Shown: positions 1-8,252 of the stretch, piece after piece | Layout of the letters: each line of letters starts with the position of its first letter | Position numbering within the stretch: the first letter of the stretch is position 1 | Origin: Peptococcaceae bacterium CEB3 | Lineage (GTDB): Bacteria > Bacillota > Desulfitobacteriia > Desulfitobacteriales > Desulfitobacteriaceae | Direction of reading: 5' to 3' | Assembly (NCBI GenBank): GCA_001029295.1 | Contig: LDXJ01000063.1 | Location: 310,001 to 374,000, forward strand | Length of the DNA: 64,000 bases | The notes under the pieces: model-generated | What the model saw: the letters and a program-made list of their open reading frames with translations, nothing else | What the model was told of the DNA's origin: nothing | Databases searched by the model: none | Program-made: the position numbers and the translations under genes

Positions 1-2
1 TC

Positions 3-401
3 CGGGGGAGTTCGGTCTTTTTGTATGAGGCGCAAAGCCCGCTCACCCTGTTTCACGCCAATATTTGTCTGAGGATCAGCCGTTTTTACGCTCGCAAGGC
101 GGAGTTGCTCGGCCTCTACAAGTCCCAACCCTACAGCTTTAAGTTCATTGCTAATCTCAACCGGGCTAACGGTCTGTACCTGGGGCCGGGCGAGTTCTGC
201 GAGAGCTTTCTCGCCACGGGCATGGAGGCCTATGAGGCTTTCGTGCGCCGGCATTTTGCGGACGACGCGGCTTATTTCCAGCTTAAGGAGCATTTCAAGT
301 CTAACAAACACAGCGGAAGTCTGATTCCAAGCTATCAAAACAGCCGCCGCTTCAAGAACCTCTTGGACGAGTTGCCGCCGCTTCAAGGACCTCTTGGATG
401 A
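3..401 (+). CDS. PIG-L (LmbE-like) deacetylase, C-terminal part
   Basis: The reading frame is open to the left window edge, so only the C-terminal ~133 residues are present. The segments KAELLGLYKSQ, NLNRANGLYLG and GEFCESF resemble the C-terminal part of PIG-L/LmbE N-acetylglucosamine deacetylases, where a 'K..AI..YKSQ' helix is followed by 'NR..G...G..YAEAF'. The catalytic N-terminal HPDD region lies outside the window, so the assignment rests on the tail only. A zinc-dependent sugar deacetylase would fit the polysaccharide genes downstream. Odd: a 31-bp tandem duplication (343-373 and 374-404) falls at the 3' end. Because 31 is not a multiple of three it shifts the frame and gives a new terminus ending ELPPLQGPLG; without it the frame would run on to a TAA near 510. 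Confidence 0.55.
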   Translation, partial: RGSSVFLYEAQSPLTLFHANICLRISRFYARKAELLGLYKSQPYSFKFIANLNRANGLYLGPGEFCESFLATGMEAYEAFVRRHFADDAAYFQLKEHFKSNKHSGSLIPSYQNSRRFKNLLDELPPLQGPLG

Positions 402-404
402 GTT
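343..404 (+). repeat. 31-bp tandem duplication (2 copies)
   Basis: Copies at 343-373 and 374-404 start GCCGCCGCTTCAAG and differ at about two bases. They overlap the 3' end of the first gene and change its frame. Confidence 0.85.
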
Positions 405-492
405 AGCGCCCCTTCCGGCCGACCGGAAGGAAGTGAGCGACTGGGGGCGCGGAAGGGGTAGGGGGTTGCAACATGTTAGTGAACTCCTTCAA

Positions 493-526
493 CTAAAGTT
501 GAAAGTCTACTAAAGTTGAAAGTCTA
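493..526 (+). repeat. 17-bp perfect tandem duplication
   Basis: The 17-mer CTAAAGTTGAAAGTCTA occurs at 493-509 and again at 510-526, in the gap before the flippase gene. Confidence 0.85.
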
Positions 527-594
527 TGAAAAAGCGAGCTTTGCATTTGCGAGTTAACCTTAATCCTTAATTTATTACAAGAGGAGAAAGCAGC

Positions 595-1896
595 GTGCGT
601 TTTGTCCGATCGGCGGCTTTAACTTTTATCGGGAACCTGGCGGCATTTTTGCTCACCCTGCTGTCCGGGGCCATCGTCTCGCGTTGGCTCGGCCCGTCCG
701 GCTGGGGAGTCGTCAATGTCTCAACTAACTTCATCAGTTTTGCCAGCCTCATCTTGGGCTGGGGCTTGGCTTCGGCCAATGTCTACCTCTTGGGGCGAAA
801 CCGTGAAACCCTGCCGGGGGTCTTGGGAGACAACCTTCTTCTCACGGTGCCGACCGCTCTGGTATTGATTGTGTTCTATTTCCTCAATCAGAGCTATCAT
901 TTTCAGTTTTTGCGCGGGCTAAGCAGCCTCCAGTTACTGGTGGTTCTCTTCACGATCCCGATTTTTACTTTTAAGGCGAGTGTGGTCAACATTTTTCTCG
1001 GGATCCAAGAGATTGGTCAATATAACCGGCTCACCGTCCTGGATCGTTTCCTGAACCTCCTTTTCATGGTGCTTTTTTTACTCGCCGCCGCCACGCCGAC
1101 TTTCGCTCTGCTGGGAGCGTTGGCCGGGGTCATCTTACTCAGCGGCTGGGAACTGTACCTGCTGATGGGGCGCAAAGGTGTCAGGCCGGTCTTTGACCGG
1201 AAGATCTTGCGCGGGCTGCTGGGTTACGGGGTCAAGGCCCAGGTGGGGAACACGATTCAGAAGTTGAATTACCGCCTGGACGTCTTCATCGTCAATTATT
1301 TTTTGCCCCTAAGCCAAGTGGGAATCTACGGAGCGGCCGTGCTGCTGGCGGAAACTCTCTGGGGGGTCTCGGCCAGTATCGCCACGGTTATTTTTCCCTT
1401 GGCGGCCGCCGCCGGGGAGGACCAAGATATGCACGTCTTTACCAGCCAGGTAACGCGGATCAGCTTTACGCTGATCAGTTGTTTTTCTTTACTTTTGGCT
1501 CTCATCAGCCGGCCCTTGATTGGCTTGATGTACGGCTCTGGTTTTGCCCCGGCCGTGACGGCTCTCTTGTTGCTCTTGCCGGGGATTGCGGTTTTCTCTA
1601 TTTCCAATATCCTGGCCAATTACCTGGCGGGGGTGGGCCTGGCCGGGAGAAACACGTTGTCTGCCGTTATCTCCGCCATTGTGACGACCGTGCTCGACCT
1701 GGTGCTTATTCCCAAGATTGGAATCAATGGGGCTTCGATCGCCACCAGTCTGTCCTATGCGACCTTTACTTTGACGACCATGCTCTTTTATTTACGTTTT
1801 ACACACAGCCGGTGGCGGGATGTCCTCATCTTGAAGGCGGAGGACGTGGATCTGATCCGGGCCGCTTTGAAAAAGAGGTTGGCCTCCTTGCGTTGA
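595..1896 (+). CDS. Polysaccharide flippase, Wzx/MATE-like (MOP superfamily)
   Basis: A 433-residue, almost wholly hydrophobic protein with about 12 predicted membrane helices. It has the polysaccharide-biosynthesis (RfbX/Wzx) pattern: an N-terminal 'G..V.R.LGPSGWGVVN' segment and a middle 'YGVKAQVGN...LNYRLDVFIVNYFL' region. Such proteins flip undecaprenyl-diphosphate-linked oligosaccharides across the cytoplasmic membrane. The GTG start is chosen because AAGAGGAG lies about 8 nt upstream, and the protein begins with a charged residue followed directly by a helix. It stands before the initiating sugar transferase. The same locus also encodes a Wzm/Wzt ABC exporter, so two export routes may exist. 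The exact lipid-linked substrate cannot be read from sequence. Confidence 0.85.
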   Translation: MRFVRSAALTFIGNLAAFLLTLLSGAIVSRWLGPSGWGVVNVSTNFISFASLILGWGLASANVYLLGRNRETLPGVLGDNLLLTVPTALVLIVFYFLNQSYHFQFLRGLSSLQLLVVLFTIPIFTFKASVVNIFLGIQEIGQYNRLTVLDRFLNLLFMVLFLLAAATPTFALLGALAGVILLSGWELYLLMGRKGVRPVFDRKILRGLLGYGVKAQVGNTIQKLNYRLDVFIVNYFLPLSQVGIYGAAVLLAETLWGVSASIATVIFPLAAAAGEDQDMHVFTSQVTRISFTLISCFSLLLALISRPLIGLMYGSGFAPAVTALLLLLPGIAVFSISNILANYLAGVGLAGRNTLSAVISAIVTTVLDLVLIPKIGINGASIATSLSYATFTLTTMLFYLRFTHSRWRDVLILKAEDVDLIRAALKKRLASLR

Positions 1897-2418
1897 TTTT
1901 CACTCGAGGAGGTGTAGGGCGTTCATAGGTGTTTGATCCGTAGTACCATGTTCCAGCGGGTTTCGCCTGAAGAGGCCAAGGACGGGCCCGGGCGCAGGGG
2001 CACGGAAGCGATGAATGCGTTTTGTGGCAGTCGATACCTTCCGGAACAGATACCATTGTGGGGCGTAAAAAACGGGGTAAAAAAGGATACGAAGAAAAGT
2101 CGCCTCCCCAAAGCAGGATTATTTGGGACGCTGTCGAACAAAAAGATTATGGGATGAATCTTTTTTCATATCAAGGATTATGAGGGAATACCTTCTGCGC
2201 CAAGGATCATGAAGGAACATTTTTTCATGCCCTGGGATTGCGAGAGAGTATTTTGTCGAGAACTGCGGCTAAGTATTGTTTGTCACGTTGCGGCTCAAAT
2301 AAATGCGTCAGAGGGCCGTCCGAAAAGCGCGCCTAAGCGAAGGGAGGGGCAGGAGAGTGTTGCGGCATTTTCGGCATGGTTCGGGTAATAAACTTAAGAC
2401 TATCCTGCAGGGTTTTGC
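1897..2418. other. Intergenic region with degenerate ~30-bp repeats and 0A-box-like sites
   Basis: No convincing gene. About three degenerate ~30-bp units occur at 2160-2250 (cores CAAGGATTATGA, CAAGGATCATGA, CTGGGATTGCGA). CTGTCGAA at 2131-2138 and TTTGTCGAG at 2252-2260 resemble Spo0A boxes. Short frames here lack ribosome sites and homology. Confidence 0.4.
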
Positions 2419-4161
2419 ATGAAAACCGCGGAGTTGTATGCGCAAAAAGCACAAAGGGGAGTGGAGTGGCCGGTGAACCGTGGGCTCTTGCGTTCGCAAT
2501 TGCTGGCCGTACCTCTTCTGCTGGCGACGGATGCGGCAGCCATTCTCGTGTCAATGCTGGTCGCTTTCGAGGGACGCCGTTTGATTTTACCCGGGTTGTT
2601 CCCCGGACTTTTCCCCGGGGAGCTCTTGACTGAGAGCCTGGAAAATCTCTGGTGGCTGCCGGTGGTCGCAATCGCGGTGCTGGCTTATGAGGAACTCTAT
2701 CGTAAGAGGCTCCCTTTTTGGCTGGAACTCGAGCGTATCCTCAGAGCGAGTACGCTGTCGGCTTTCCTTTCGGTCGCCTTCTTGTATGTTACGAAGACCG
2801 GGAACGCGATTTCCCGGACCTTGGTCGTGGCCACTTGGCTCGCGATTCTCTTCCTTTTGCCCCTGTGCCGCTATGCCGTCAAGCGGCTCTTGGTCAGAAC
2901 CGGCGTCTGGGAAAAACCTGTCTTGGTGCTCGGGGCCGGGCGCACGGCGGAACTCTTGGTCAAAGCCTTCCGGAGGGAGCAGACTCTCGGCTACAGCATC
3001 CTGGGGGTCTTGGACGATAACGAGGATATCGACGGGCTCAGGCTTGAGCGGGACAGCCTTGAGCAGAAGGGCGTATTCGGCTCTGACTGGGGGCCCGAAC
3101 GGGCTGACGGGCATCTGCCGCGGGAAAGATCCGAGCGGGCTGACGGGCACGTGCGACAGGAAAGATCCGAACGGGGTGACGGTTTTGTGCCGGAGGAAAG
3201 AGCCGCACGGGCTGACGGTTTTGCGGCGCAGCGGATGTTCGAGCGGGATGAGGCGTTTGTGTCGGAGCGCAGTGAGCCGACCGCCCGGTCCTTTGCCCCG
3301 CGTTTGGGTTCTTTTGTTGACGCGCCCGAGGTCATTCAGAGAACCGGGGTGAGTGATCTCATTCTGGCCGCTCCCGGCCTGAAGCCGGAGCGACTGGTGG
3401 AATTGGTCAACCGGCTGCAGCCTTTTGTCAATAACATCATGGTGGTGCCGGATTTGTTCGGTCTCTCCCTCAACGGCATTGAGGCGGAGTATTTCTTGGA
3501 TGAGCAGCTTCTTCTCCTCAACATCCGCAACCGCCTGAAGTCCGCCCTCAACCGGGGGGTGAAGAGAGCTTTTGATTTGTTCCTAGGTCTCCTCTCTCTG
3601 CTCATCGCCTTGCCGGCGGGAGTGCTCATCGCGTTGGCGATCCGGATCGACAGCCGGGGACCCGCCTTTTTTGTCCAGACCCGCCTCGGCCAGGATGGCC
3701 GGGAGTTTTCCTGCTTAAAGTTTAGGACCATGTACCGGGACAGTGACTCCATCCTCAAAACTCATCTGAAACGATCCTCCCAGGCCCGCAAGGAATGGGA
3801 AAAGTTTAATAAACTCAAGGGAGAAGACCCGCGCGTGACCCGGGTAGGGGCAATCCTTCGCCGCTATAGCCTGGATGAACTGCCCCAGCTTCTCAACGTT
3901 CTCGTCGGGGATATGAGCCTAGTCGGTCCCCGGCCCTACCTGCCAAGGGAAGAGAGAAAGATTGGCTCAGCCCTCTATGATATTCAGGTGACAAAGCCGG
4001 GCCTGAGCGGACTCTGGCAGGTGAGCGGCCGTAACAACATCGACTTCGCCGGCCGGGTGAAGCTCGATGTCTGGTATGTGCGCAACTGGTCTCTGTGGCT
4101 GGATATCGTGTTGCTGCTGAGGACCGTGGGGGTCGTGTGGAAGAGGGATGGGGCGTATTGA
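2419..4161 (+). CDS. Polyprenyl glycosylphosphotransferase (WbaP/CpsE-like initiating transferase)
   Basis: 580 residues. The N-terminal third has about four membrane helices, followed by a CoA-binding-like fold (VLGAGRTAELL, residues ~170-300). The C-terminal bacterial sugar transferase domain (~382-580) has the family signatures KFRTM, RYSLDELPQLLNVL, GDMSLVGPRPY and PGLSGLWQVSGR. It transfers a sugar-1-phosphate from a nucleotide sugar to undecaprenyl phosphate at the membrane, the first step of glycan assembly. It is longer than the usual ~460-480 residues because of a five-copy 12-residue repeat at residues ~227-286 (ERADGHLPRERS type) inserted within the cytoplasmic domain. The start is uncertain: the ATG has a weak ribosome site, and GTG at 2473 behind GGAG is an alternative. 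Confidence 0.9.
   Translation: MKTAELYAQKAQRGVEWPVNRGLLRSQLLAVPLLLATDAAAILVSMLVAFEGRRLILPGLFPGLFPGELLTESLENLWWLPVVAIAVLAYEELYRKRLPFWLELERILRASTLSAFLSVAFLYVTKTGNAISRTLVVATWLAILFLLPLCRYAVKRLLVRTGVWEKPVLVLGAGRTAELLVKAFRREQTLGYSILGVLDDNEDIDGLRLERDSLEQKGVFGSDWGPERADGHLPRERSERADGHVRQERSERGDGFVPEERAARADGFAAQRMFERDEAFVSERSEPTARSFAPRLGSFVDAPEVIQRTGVSDLILAAPGLKPERLVELVNRLQPFVNNIMVVPDLFGLSLNGIEAEYFLDEQLLLLNIRNRLKSALNRGVKRAFDLFLGLLSLLIALPAGVLIALAIRIDSRGPAFFVQTRLGQDGREFSCLKFRTMYRDSDSILKTHLKRSSQARKEWEKFNKLKGEDPRVTRVGAILRRYSLDELPQLLNVLVGDMSLVGPRPYLPREERKIGSALYDIQVTKPGLSGLWQVSGRNNIDFAGRVKLDVWYVRNWSLWLDIVLLLRTVGVVWKRDGAY
3097..3276 (+). repeat. 36-bp in-frame minisatellite (5 copies)
   Basis: Five consecutive 36-bp units, each encoding 12 residues: ERADGHLPRERS, ERADGHVRQERS, ERGDGFVPEERA, ARADGFAAQRMF and ERDEAFVSERSE. 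Divergence increases towards the 3' end. The array sits inside the cytoplasmic CoA-binding-like domain of the initiating transferase. Confidence 0.9.
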
Positions 4162-4249
4162 GGGAGAGGGTGGCATCGCGGGTAGGGTCGGCAGTGTTTG
4201 TTCTGGGCGGGCTAGACGATTGAGCGATATATTACGCCGGGCTGACGGC

Positions 4250-4278
4250 TTGAATGGGTTTCTTTTTTGCGGTATAAT
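4250..4278 (+). promoter_or_regulatory. SigA-type promoter of a putative antisense RNA
   Basis: TTGAAT at 4250-4255, a 17-bp spacer, then a perfect TATAAT at 4273-4278. No protein gene follows on this strand for over 800 bp. A transcript from about 4285 would run into the hairpin at 4372-4415. Confidence 0.6.
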
Positions 4279-4284
4279 TCAGCT

Positions 4285-4420
4285 AGGATATGGTATAGAT
4301 ATTAAGGCTAGGACGTTACTAGCATCCTAGCCTGCACAACCGGGCCACGGATTAGGCGGCCATAGGGGTTTACGAAAAAGTAGCTTTTCCGGTCAAGGGT
4401 GGGCTACTTTTTCGTTTGCA
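4285..4420 (+). ncRNA. Putative antisense RNA (type I antitoxin candidate)
   Basis: Inferred ~135-nt RNA between the promoter at 4250-4278 and the terminator-like hairpin at 4372-4415. It contains an internal perfect 8-bp stem (GGCTAGGA at 4306-4313 with TCCTAGCC at 4325-4332). It converges on, and overlaps the 3' end of, the holin-like toxin gene on the other strand. This is the layout of txpA/RatA-type type I toxin-antitoxin loci. Ends are inferred, not observed. Confidence 0.5.
4372..4415. terminator. Bidirectional hairpin terminator shared by toxin and antisense RNA
   Basis: Perfect 13-bp inverted repeat: ACGAAAAAGTAGC at 4372-4384 and GCTACTTTTTCGT at 4403-4415, loop 18 nt. The stem contains the T-tract in either orientation. 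The toxin's last codons and TAG stop lie inside one arm. Confidence 0.8.
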
Positions 4421-4502
4421 TCATATCATGAGCAAACTTTAGTATCGCAACGACAAGTGTCGCAAATGAAATCGCGAACATCAATGTCTGGAAAATACTC
4501 AT
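4404..4502 (-). CDS. Putative holin-like toxin (Hol_Tox family), 32 aa
   Basis: This 32-residue frame begins MSIFQTLMFAISFATL and ends with DMMQTKK. One membrane helix (residues ~4-22) is followed by a charged tail. The MS.FQ.LM...SF..LV pattern is that of the 'putative holin-like toxin' small proteins widespread in Firmicutes, several of which are type I toxins that act on the membrane. The start is well supported: AAAGGGGGTGAGG lies 3 nt before ATG. An extended -10 (TGGTATAAT) lies about 65 nt upstream, and the stop codon is inside a perfect terminator stem. A convergent promoter drives a probable antisense RNA. It is free-standing, with no phage genes nearby, which favours an addiction or stress role over phage lysis. 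Toxicity itself is inferred. Confidence 0.75.
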   Translation of the reverse strand: MSIFQTLMFAISFATLVVAILKFAHDMMQTKK

Positions 4503-4565
4503 GGCCTCACCCCCTTTCATTGGGGCTTTGGCCGCCCACCCTGCCCTATTTGGTTGTACAACCTA

Positions 4566-4574
4566 ATTATACCA
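4566..4574 (-). promoter_or_regulatory. Extended -10 promoter of the holin-like toxin gene
   Basis: On the minus strand TGGTATAAT, a perfect extended -10, but no good -35 (ATGACA lies too close). The predicted start site falls in the perfect 12-bp palindrome GGTTGTACAACC (4552-4563), which could be an operator or a 5'-stabilising hairpin. Confidence 0.5.
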
Positions 4575-5125
4575 TACCGCTTGTCATCAGTGTTTGACGA
4601 AACCCTGCCAATGCCCGAGTGTTCAAAAAATGGGAGTTTCCGCGGGGCTATGTTGTGGTTATACTGGGCCTTTCGTCGCCTGGTTTTGCCCAAGCCCACT
4701 TTTGGATAGGGGAGCGTTTGTTTGGACGAAAATAGGATTGGACAGATTCTGCGGTGAAGAAAGAGGATATGCAAAGGATTTGTCGAATAAAAAAACAGGG
4801 CCGGAAAGGGCCGAGTTTAGGGTCAAGCTTTGAAGAAGACTGTCATGAACACAGCACGTTCACGAAGTAGAATGAAGTGCTGCCAGGACCAACTTGGTAA
4901 ACAGAGTTCGGCCGGTCTACGACTGCTCCGGGAGCTGGGGCGAGCTGTCGATGTAAGTTTTCTTATCCCAGGGGAAAGTATACTTTCCGATAGGGGAACA
5001 AAATGACGGTAAGTATAGTACCGCCGATTCGGTATCCGTTAACTTCACCCGAGGGTTATGGGTGAGAGTCAAAGCACCGGGAGAAACGTCGACTTGAGCA
5101 GGAGAAAGAGGGGGTTTGGCTGCGT
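4575..5125. other. Intergenic leader of rmd with palindrome and 0A-box
   Basis: No gene seen. It contains a perfect Spo0A-box 9-mer TTTGTCGAA (4779-4787), a perfect 16-bp palindrome GGAAAGTATACTTTCC (4973-4988), and a small stem CACCC/GGGTG near 5047-5065. The palindrome may be an operator for the GDP-rhamnose operon. Confidence 0.4.
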
Positions 5126-6211
5126 GTGAAGGCTCTAATCACCGGCTGCAACGGCTTTGTCGGAAAATATCTAACTCGGGAGCTCGTTGAAGCCGGACAT
5201 ACGGTCCACGGTTTGGGACAGGGGCCTTTCAACTTGGGCAGGCGTGCAGACGATGTTCCGGAACGGGCGAGTCGGGTGGCCCGATCGACGTCGTCGGCAC
5301 CAGCAACGTCCTCAGCCGCCCGTCGGGAGGCCGAGGACTCGGCAGGCGTACGAAATGCGCGCGGTGCGCAGCCTGATGCGAGGCACGACGTGTCTTACGA
5401 AGAAGTGGATATTCTGGATGCGCAGGCCCTACGGCGGTGTGTGGAGAACATCTGCCCAGACTGGGTCTTTCACCTCGCGGGCATCGCCTCTGTGCAATAT
5501 TCTTGGCAAGAGCCGGGAAAGACGTTTGCTGTTAACGTACTTGGCACGGTCAACCTGGTGCGGGCTTTGGCTGGGACAGGGGTTCAAGCTATTCTCCAGA
5601 TAGGCTCTTCGGAAGTGTACGGCCCAGGCAAGACATTAGAGGTGAAATTTGACGAAGAGTCTTGCCCAAACCCGCAGAGCCCTTATGCGACATCTAAATA
5701 TGCGGCTGAGCGCAGCGCTTTGCAACTGGGGCTAAAACTCGGTTTGCCTGTGCTCGCGGTGCGGCCATTCAATCACATTGGCCCGGGCCAAGCCGAAGGC
5801 TTTGTCATTCCCGATTTCGCTCGGGAGATTGTTCGGGCCGCTCGCAGCCAGGGAAGCGTCCGCACTGGGCGTCTGGATGTCTATCGCGATTTTACCGATG
5901 TCCGTGATGTTGTCCGCGCCTATCGCTTCTTGGCTGAGCGAGGGAGTGTAGGCGAAGTCTACAATGTTTGCTCCGGACGGGCAACTCCGCTGAGTGACGT
6001 ATTGGGGAAAATGCTGCAGGTCTACGGCGATTTGCCGGTCATGCCGGATGCCGGCAAAATGCGACCCACCGAAAACATTTATTCTGTCGGAGATCCGGGC
6101 AAAATCCGGGGAACCACCGGCTGGGAACCCGTTTATCCCTTGGAACAGAGTTTGAATGATGTCTTGGCGGAGTGGGAAAGACGCCTCCGGGATCAGGGAG
6201 ATCTATCTTAA
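5126..6211 (+). CDS. rmd: GDP-4-keto-6-deoxy-D-mannose reductase (GDP-D-rhamnose synthesis)
   Basis: Extended short-chain dehydrogenase. The N-terminal Rossmann motif is TGCNGFVGKYL, the active-site set is GSSEVYG and YATSKYAAE (Tyr-x3-Lys), and the substrate loop is RPFNHIGPGQAEGF, typical of Rmd rather than of UDP-sugar epimerases. The product reduces GDP-4-keto-6-deoxymannose to GDP-D-rhamnose. The next gene, gmd, makes the substrate, and manC further down makes GDP-mannose. Odd: at residues ~42-90 there is an Ala/Arg/Ser-rich, low-complexity stretch (SSAPATSSAARREAED) not found in the family, lengthening a normally ~300-320-residue enzyme to 361. The GTG start follows GGAGAAAGAGGGGG. Confidence 0.85.
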   Translation: MKALITGCNGFVGKYLTRELVEAGHTVHGLGQGPFNLGRRADDVPERASRVARSTSSAPATSSAARREAEDSAGVRNARGAQPDARHDVSYEEVDILDAQALRRCVENICPDWVFHLAGIASVQYSWQEPGKTFAVNVLGTVNLVRALAGTGVQAILQIGSSEVYGPGKTLEVKFDEESCPNPQSPYATSKYAAERSALQLGLKLGLPVLAVRPFNHIGPGQAEGFVIPDFAREIVRAARSQGSVRTGRLDVYRDFTDVRDVVRAYRFLAERGSVGEVYNVCSGRATPLSDVLGKMLQVYGDLPVMPDAGKMRPTENIYSVGDPGKIRGTTGWEPVYPLEQSLNDVLAEWERRLRDQGDLS

Positions 6212-6273
6212 CGAAGCCACTGTTCCAGGCGTACGTTAGGCCAAGGCGGGTACGTACATTTGATGTAAAATAG

Positions 6274-7460
<1,187 letters not shown>

Positions 7461-7461
<1 letters not shown>

Positions 7462-8237
7462 TGCTCTCAGTTTTACGCGAGCTCTACGCCTATCGGGAAA
7501 TGTACAAGAACATGGTGAAGCGCAACCTGCGCACCCGATACAAGGCCTCTTTTTTTGGCTTTCTCTGGACCTTTATTAATCCACTTTTGCAGTTGGTCGT
7601 ATATTCTATTGTTTTTGCCACGATTATGCGAACAAACGTGCAACACTACCCGATGTTTCTTTTTGTAACGCTTTTACCATGGCTATTTTTTGCCAACACG
7701 ACTCAGGAAGCGACCGGTCTCATTGTAAGTAACAATAATATTATAAAAAAGGTCTATTTTCCCCGGGAAATTCTGCCACTCGCTTCAACGACAGCGGGAC
7801 TGGTCAACCTGGGATTGAGTTTCATCATCGCTTTTGTCGCTTTGCTTCTCTTCCGTATTCCTCTGACAATAAGTCTGGTCGCGCTGCCCCTGGTCATGAT
7901 TCTGGAGTTCATTTTCACTTTGGGGGTAAGTCTGCTGGTGGCAGCTATTACAGTATATCTCCGGGACGTTGAGCACATCTGGGGAATTTTAATGATGGCC
8001 TGGTTCTATCTGACTCCTATCGTCTACCCCTTAAACGTTGCACCGGGCAAATACTTGAAATATCTGTTTCTCAACCCCATGGTGACTTTGACAGAAGCGT
8101 ACCGAGACATCTTGTATTATGGAGCCTTTCCCTATTTCCCCGGTCTGGGCGTGTTTGCGCTTATGTCCTGTTTGGTTCTCGTTTTCGGCTACCTAGTATT
8201 TAGGCGCCTGGCCAAAGGGTTTGCAGAGCAGGTATAG
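7461..8237 (+). CDS. wzm: Polysaccharide ABC exporter permease (Wzm-type, ABC-2)
   Basis: 258 residues with six membrane helices and the ABC-2/TagG signature near the N-terminus (MVKRNLRTRYKASFFGFLW) plus MAWFYLTPIVYP. It forms the membrane channel that, with the Wzt ATPase encoded immediately downstream, exports undecaprenyl-diphosphate-linked polysaccharide made entirely in the cytoplasm. It could also be called TagG/RfbA-like. The neighbours (GDP-rhamnose enzymes, Wzt with a C-terminal binding domain) argue for Wzm of an O-antigen or S-layer-glycan-type system. Confidence 0.92.
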
Positions 8238-8252
8238 GAGATAGATCGACGG

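Noticed and set aside
1923-2157. Overlapping 72-76-codon frames on both strands in the gap after the flippase gene
   Set aside because: No ribosome sites, no recognisable motifs, and they overlap each other and degenerate repeats.
2290-2400. Possible riboswitch ahead of the initiating transferase
   Set aside because: The GC-rich stem-like text did not match the conserved cores of cyclic-di-GMP, or other riboswitch classes I could recall.
4594-4833. 79-codon plus-strand frame in the gap before rmd
   Set aside because: No ribosome site, odd composition, and it spans the 0A-box-like site; more likely leader DNA.
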